The notes under the pieces are model-generated. The model was not told where the DNA came from. It saw only the letters and a program-made list of their open reading frames with translations, and did not search any database. This document shows, one piece after another, positions 59,835 to 64,000 of a stretch of DNA of 64,000 nucleotides (position 1 is its first letter; each line of letters begins with the position of its first letter). A program made the translations under genes and the position numbers. The stretch covers positions 124,001 to 188,000 of the forward strand of contig CAVPSU010000002.1 in the NCBI GenBank assembly GCA_963708715.1, read 5' to 3'. Source of the DNA: DAIOEK01 sp963708715 (GTDB lineage Bacteria; Chloroflexota; Anaerolineae; Anaerolineales; Anaerolineaceae).

Positions 59835-61939
59835 CTATTTTCTGAATCATCGTCAGGCGACACAGGTAATTCTGGATATACAATTCGTTGGTGATAAATA
59901 CCCATCAACGAATCCCGGAATGAATCTGAAATCACGTGCAAGTCATTCAATGTCAGCTTTGTATAAATTAGCTGGTCTTCTTTGATTGCAAAATCAACAA
60001 CCTTCTTGATGATCGATACGATCTCAGTTTCATTTTTTGGCAGATCCGCTCTGGCAAGAGCTTCACACCCGTCCGCCAGCATAAGTAAAGCTGTTTCGCG
60101 GGAATGCGGAGCTGGACCCGGATAACGGAACAGGGAAGGCTCCACCTGATTTCCGGTTCCCGCTACCTTTTCCAAGGCGCGTGTGTATTGGTAATGGGTT
60201 AACCGGGTTCCGTGATGTTCCATGATGAAGTCAAGAATTCTGGGTGGAATATGGAACTTCCGTGCGAGGTCCTTTCCATCCGGGACATGTTTGATAATGA
60301 TCGCAGCGGAAATGGCAGGATCCATCTTATCGTGCGGATTCTCACTACCTTTAACCTGGTTTTCAATAAAATATTGCGAGTTCATGGCTTTACCGACATC
60401 ATGGTAAAGGGCGCCTACTCTCACTAAAAGTGAATCAGCATTAATTTTTTCGGCTGCCTGTTCAGCCAGATTGGCTACTTGCAAGCTGTGTTGATATGTG
60501 CCGGCTGCATTCCGCAATAGAAGCTGTAATAACGGATGATCTGGGCGGGAGATTTCCATTAACTGGAGAGCTGTGGTGATTCCCAAAATTTGCGAGAGGG
60601 CAAATTGAAGGATTAGTGTGAGGCTGGCTGATGCAAGACCATTCGTCAGTGCGGATCCCCCCAAAGTGACCAATCCCACCCAATCTGTTGCCGGGTCGCC
60701 CAGCCGGAATGCGAGGATAGTCAGAAAATTCGCGGCAGATATCGCGATACTCGCCCAGAAGAAGGAAGCTATTTTTCTTCCCCGTCCCAGAACAAGGATG
60801 CCGGTTAAACTGCCCATCATGTAATAAACAGTGATCTCAAGACTACCAGGGAGATTGTATGCCGATAATATGCTTAAGACTATGGAGAACACCAGGCTGA
60901 TCTCTAAATTAAAGGCGATGGTCATAGTTAGACCAAAGGCTGCAATTGGGAATATAAACGGTAGGATCGCCCGATATGGGATGATAAACCGCACCAGCAA
61001 GAAGAACAGACTGAACATTAAGGCAATAAGTACAACGCTCCGCAGGTCATCGAGCGGATTAGCCCGTCTTCGAGTCGAGTACAGGGCAATAATCACTCCC
61101 AGAATGAAGACCAAAGCCACTGATCCCAGAAAAGTATTAAAGCGATTATCTTGTCCGGTTAGACCAAGAATTTGTAACGCTTCCATGTCTTCAGGTCGCA
61201 CAATTTGACCATGCTGTACGATCAACTGACCCGTAGCGAAAGATCGACTGAGTGGTTCTACTGCTTGTTCTGCTTCACTTTTGGCTTGTTCAGTCAGTTC
61301 AACACTGGGTAGACTATTTGGGACAATAAATGGAGTGACTATCTCGGTGATCAGTTTTACCTGGTCCGTAGAAAAACTCACATCTACGAGTGACCCCACA
61401 TTTTTCCGGGTTGAAACAAGGTTATCTTCCCGGATGGTTATGCGCATTGCATCATCCAGGACTTTGAATGTCTCTTTCTGAACCAGAGCCCAGCGGGCAT
61501 TACTCAATGTTATGATCCGCTGAATGGATTCTGAGGTCAATTTAACATTTGTCAGGGTTAAGAGGTCCTGCGTCTTTTGTTCAAGCGTGGCATGGGTATC
61601 GTCGCGGGTATTGTTAATATAACGAAGGACTTCGTTCAAACTCTCCAATTGCTTTTTCTTAATTGTCGGATCTACAGGAAGATATACGACGGGAATAGCC
61701 GCACGTGCTTGCTGGCGAGCATTTCCGGTGAGAATTTCTGATTGGTAATTAAATGTCCGAGGAGATTGGATATCTTGAATCGAAACATCGCCAACCCGAA
61801 TAGAATAAACACCCGACCGGGACGAAATTGGAGCATTTAATATGACCAGTACGAAAATAGCAGTAAGAACCAATACGAAGAGCTTAAGCAATCTCTGCCG
61901 CTTTACCTGAGGAGTCGTTGTTTGCGGATTTGGTAGCAT
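59831..61939 (-). CDS. 7TM-HD family membrane phosphohydrolase (PgpH-like)
   Basis: 702 residues. A first membrane segment (about 15-37) is followed by an outer 7TMR-HD domain (about 40-265), seven membrane helices (about 270-460) and a cytoplasmic HD domain. The HD motif appears in 'HSLQVANLAEQAAEK', 'VGALYHDVGKAMNSQYF', 'IIIKHVPDGKDLA' and 'IMEHHGTRLTHYQY'. PgpH-type proteins hydrolyse cyclic di-AMP in other bacteria, which is the best guess here. The order 7TM-HD, ybeY, dgkA is common. Confidence 0.92.
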   Translation of the reverse strand: MLPNPQTTTPQVKRQRLLKLFVLVLTAIFVLVILNAPISSRSGVYSIRVGDVSIQDIQSPRTFNYQSEILTGNARQQARAAIPVVYLPVDPTIKKKQLESLNEVLRYINNTRDDTHATLEQKTQDLLTLTNVKLTSESIQRIITLSNARWALVQKETFKVLDDAMRITIREDNLVSTRKNVGSLVDVSFSTDQVKLITEIVTPFIVPNSLPSVELTEQAKSEAEQAVEPLSRSFATGQLIVQHGQIVRPEDMEALQILGLTGQDNRFNTFLGSVALVFILGVIIALYSTRRRANPLDDLRSVVLIALMFSLFFLLVRFIIPYRAILPFIFPIAAFGLTMTIAFNLEISLVFSIVLSILSAYNLPGSLEITVYYMMGSLTGILVLGRGRKIASFFWASIAISAANFLTILAFRLGDPATDWVGLVTLGGSALTNGLASASLTLILQFALSQILGITTALQLMEISRPDHPLLQLLLRNAAGTYQHSLQVANLAEQAAEKINADSLLVRVGALYHDVGKAMNSQYFIENQVKGSENPHDKMDPAISAAIIIKHVPDGKDLARKFHIPPRILDFIMEHHGTRLTHYQYTRALEKVAGTGNQVEPSLFRYPGPAPHSRETALLMLADGCEALARADLPKNETEIVSIIKKVVDFAIKEDQLIYTKLTLNDLHVISDSFRDSLMGIYHQRIVYPELPVSPDDDSENR

Positions 61940-61943
61940 TTTA

Positions 61944-62393
61944 TTATTTTTGCTGTAATAGCAGGCGTACTGCAGCGCTTACCTGATCATTCGGGGCTCT
62001 CCCCTGTACCTGAGGAATCAAGATTTTCATTACTTTTCCCATTTCGGTAATGGAGGTGACACCAGCTTCATCAATGGCCATCTTCACTATTTTGTTCAAT
62101 TCTTCAGAATTCATCTGTTGCGGCAAATAATCTTCCAATATCTTGATTTCCTTTAATAAATCCGCAATCATCTCGGCTCGATTTGCTTTTTCCGCATCTG
62201 CAATGCTTTCCTTACGGCTTTTTATTTCTTTTTGAATGATCGCAGTGATGGCAGAATCATCCAGAAGAGATCCTTTTTCAACTTGAGACAGCTTTATCGC
62301 TGCCAAAGTCATCCGAATGGTCGTTTTGCGTATATTTTCGCCTGCTCGGAGTGCATCTTTGAGATCATTTTCCAATCGTGCCTTTAAATCCAT
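61944..62393 (-). CDS. GatB/YqeY domain protein
   Basis: 149 residues, a YqeY protein: 'LKARLENDLKDALRAGE', 'LAAIKLSQVEKG', 'EIKSRKESIADAEKANR' and 'LEDYLPQQMNSEEL'. It resembles the tRNA-binding tail domain of the amidotransferase GatB, and its free-standing function is not established. It lies 4 bases upstream of the 7TM-HD gene. Confidence 0.92.
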   Translation of the reverse strand: MDLKARLENDLKDALRAGENIRKTTIRMTLAAIKLSQVEKGSLLDDSAITAIIQKEIKSRKESIADAEKANRAEMIADLLKEIKILEDYLPQQMNSEELNKIVKMAIDEAGVTSITEMGKVMKILIPQVQGRAPNDQVSAAVRLLLQQK

Positions 62394-62408
62394 CCAATTG
62401 CCTTCTTT

Positions 62409-63051
62409 CTAGTTTGTATCTGAGAAGTCAGTAAATAGCTGTTTTTCTTCCTGGGTTAATTGTCCAGCAATCTCATTATATTCAAAAACTGTGCGATAAA
62501 CAGCAGCCTGATACACATGAGGGAACAGGATGCTGCGGTCTGGTGAATCCTTATTCAAGCGGGCATGAGAATCCGGCGGAAATAGCAAAGCCAATTTACG
62601 ACCGATCCGAGGAAGAAACGTGATCATCTCCCATGGAGAATAGAACTTGCCTGAGATCAATCGCACACCTGACAGAATATCAGGTAAAAGTATTTCTTGC
62701 CTGGTTATGACCATTCCCTGAGCTGAGACCATGCATCTCCACCCAAAGATTGATGTAATTGGAATGAGCGTAGAAATCCTGCCCGGCATGAGTAAGTTTT
62801 CCAAAATGATCCCAAGCCATAGTTGGATCATTTCCCGTCTGAATCAAATTGATGACTTGTTCCCTCAGGGACACAATGTATCGATTCCCCTGTTGGAAAG
62901 CGTTATCATCGAAGTGAAATTCAGGATGACCAATCTGCCCTGCCAAATTATCCTGCCCAATGTTTGACCGCAGAATAATCTCCAGCGCGTGAGCAGAAAA
63001 ATAGTCCCCGAGGGCATCCAGGGTGATGGATCGATGATATTGAGTAAACAT
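62409..63051 (-). pseudogene. Het-C/zinc phospholipase C-like protein, apparently frameshifted
   Basis: From ATG 63051 the first frame encodes about 110 residues of a metal-binding helical protein: 'HRSITLDALGDYF', 'HPEFHFDDNAF' and 'FGKLTHAGQDFYAHSNYINLW', the last resembling Het-C and zinc-dependent phospholipase C. It then ends in 'NQARNTFT'. The continuation 'QEILLPDILSGVRLISGKF' to 'FTDFSDTN' lies one base over. Removing one G from the GGG at about 62720 gives one protein of about 213 residues. No signal peptide is seen. Function is unknown. Confidence 0.7.
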
Positions 63052-63584
63052 TAACGCACAATCACTAAATCACGGATACTTTCGAAAACATCTCTGGAAA
63101 TCCCCGGCACATCAAGCAACCCATCAACAGAGGTAAAAAAACCCTCTTTCGTCCGATAATCTATGATTGCCTGTGCCCTGGTTTTACCAATCCCAGGTAA
63201 TTGGTCCAATTCAGTCAGAGTTGCCAGATTGATATCGATCAGTAGGATGTTTGCTGATGTTTTTGTTTGTGAACTCGATGGGATGGTAATTTTCTCCCCA
63301 TCCTGAATCCGTTTTGCCAGATTCAACGAATCTGTTCTAGCTTCCACAGTGAGTCCACCGGCACTAGTTACGGCATCCTGGATACGGCTGCCAGATGTGA
63401 TCGTATATACTCCGGGGTTGACGACCGCGCCATCGACCTGTACCAGGATGTTACCCGGAACTGCCGGGGTTAAAATGATCGGTTTACCCCTTGGAGGACT
63501 GGCAATCATAAATCCAATAGAGGTAAAAACCACCCCGGCCAGAAAGAAAACCACAGCCTGTTGCCACATTTTCCAGGTAGTCAT
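63051..63584 (-). CDS. comEA: ComEA-like DNA-binding competence protein
   Basis: 177 residues from ATG 63584; the frame extends to 63659 but inside the DUF1385 gene. One N-terminal membrane segment (about 8-28) is followed by an SLBB domain ('ILVQVDGAVVNPGVYTI', about 45-110) and a C-terminal helix-hairpin-helix repeat ('LIDINLATLTELDQLPGIGK' and 'VDGLLDVPGISRDVFESI'). ComEA binds incoming double-stranded DNA outside the membrane. ComEC and other competence genes are not in the window. Confidence 0.88.
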   Translation of the reverse strand: MTTWKMWQQAVVFFLAGVVFTSIGFMIASPPRGKPIILTPAVPGNILVQVDGAVVNPGVYTITSGSRIQDAVTSAGGLTVEARTDSLNLAKRIQDGEKITIPSSSQTKTSANILLIDINLATLTELDQLPGIGKTRAQAIIDYRTKEGFFTSVDGLLDVPGISRDVFESIRDLVIVR

Positions 63585-63588
63585 ATTT

Positions 63589-64000
63589 TTATGGGTACTG
63601 AGCTTTTGCCTGCTCTTCTTTTGCATACATCGCATTAAACGCTGCGATGGCAACCTCAAGCTGACCTAGATCGGGTTTACGTGTTGTGAGATGTTGTAAA
63701 GCCAGGTTGGGCTTGATCAACCATCTGACCACCCGATAATGTAGATGACGAGCAACCCAGCGGATGTACTCATAGGCGAATGCTGCGAGCACGGGAAGCA
63801 GGATAATTCTACTGAGTAAACGCCATACAGTTGGCAGGGGACCGACGAAAGCAAAGGCGAGTATTGAGATGACCACCAGAGTTAATAAAAAGGCTGTCCC
63901 ACAGCGGGGATGTTCCAATGAATAGGTATCCACCGATTCCGGGGTTAGTTCAGCACCCGCTTCGAACGCATTGATCGTTTTATGCTCTGCACCATGATAC
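63589..64000 (-). CDS. DUF1385 membrane protein (N-terminus beyond right edge)
   Basis: The minus-strand frame is open to the right edge; 136 C-terminal codons are seen. 'YHGAEHKTINAFEAGAELTP' and 'LEHPRCGTAFLL' are diagnostic of DUF1385 (YqhQ-like) proteins. Two hydrophobic segments follow (about 'LLTLVVISILAFAFVGPL' and 'IILLPVLAAFAYEYI'). The role of the family is not known. A GTG within the frame at 63933 is not the real start, because family sequence continues upstream. Confidence 0.88.
   Translation of the reverse strand, partial: YHGAEHKTINAFEAGAELTPESVDTYSLEHPRCGTAFLLTLVVISILAFAFVGPLPTVWRLLSRIILLPVLAAFAYEYIRWVARHLHYRVVRWLIKPNLALQHLTTRKPDLGQLEVAIAAFNAMYAKEEQAKAQYP

Noticed and set aside
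1..64000. tRNA, rRNA, CRISPR arrays, insertion sequences, prophage genes and attachment sites
   Set aside because: None was seen; gaps between genes are small and no repeats of the right kind were found by reading.

Overview
The window reads as chromosomal DNA of an anaerobic bacterium, most probably a member of the Chloroflexota (Anaerolineae-like). This is an inference from gene content: a fused NuoCD, a fused gamma-alpha 2-oxoacid:ferredoxin oxidoreductase, coenzyme F420 genes (cofC, cofD, cofE, npdG), many molybdenum hydroxylases with selenium-type accessory genes (yqeB, yqeC, ssnA), a giant GAF/SpoIIE phosphatase with Rsb partners, and a 7TM-HD/YbeY/DgkA cluster. No rRNA, tRNA, CRISPR array, phage or insertion sequence was seen. 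Genes are tightly packed, often with 1-8 base overlaps. Several starts sit 6-7 bases downstream of a -10 box, which suggests leaderless transcripts.

Layout. 1-10 kb: a TPR-like protein cut by the left edge, a cold-shock protein, a DUF218 protein with a PatB-type C-S lyase, a DUF4177-like protein next to a threonine synthase that carries a C-terminal receiver-like domain, argF-rocD, then a CoA-transferase with pyruvate kinase. 10-14.7 kb: STAS / RsbW-like kinase / six-GAF SpoIIE phosphatase partner-switching operon. 14.8-18.4 kb: GntR regulator and korAB. 18.5-24.7 kb: nuoB-nuoCD-nuoI, a Cys-rich small protein, Mrp, RicT and a PIG-L deacetylase, facing a SufR-like regulator. 25.5-27.6 kb: glmS preceded by a glmS ribozyme.

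27.6-51.3 kb is one long minus-strand block. It holds three complete molybdenum hydroxylases with three FAD subunits, Mo-cofactor maturation genes (two MocA-like transferases, YqeC, YqeB, XdhC), SsnA, a CBS-type pyrophosphatase, a Nudix protein and a thioesterase. Embedded in it is an F420 module (CofC, CofD, CofE, NpdG, an F420-type LLM oxidoreductase, a 2H/LigT protein). The likely theme is anaerobic hydroxylation of purines or other N-heterocycles, with F420 as a partner redox carrier; the substrate is not known. This block is the best candidate for an undescribed system.

51.5-58.1 kb is a plus-strand signalling cassette: Ser/Thr kinase with an eight-repeat PQQ propeller, PP2C phosphatase, J-domain/VWA fusion, zinc-ribbon/FHA protein, a 79-residue protein and two orphan response regulators. 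58.1-64 kb returns to the minus strand with a TIM-barrel endonuclease-like protein, DgkA-type kinase, YbeY, 7TM-HD protein, YqeY, a Het-C-like protein, a ComEA-like protein and a DUF1385 protein cut by the right edge.

Four genes (yqeC-mocA, a Mo-hydroxylase large subunit, ssnA, the Het-C-like gene) are each broken by one frameshift at a short homopolymer. Sequencing error is the simplest explanation.
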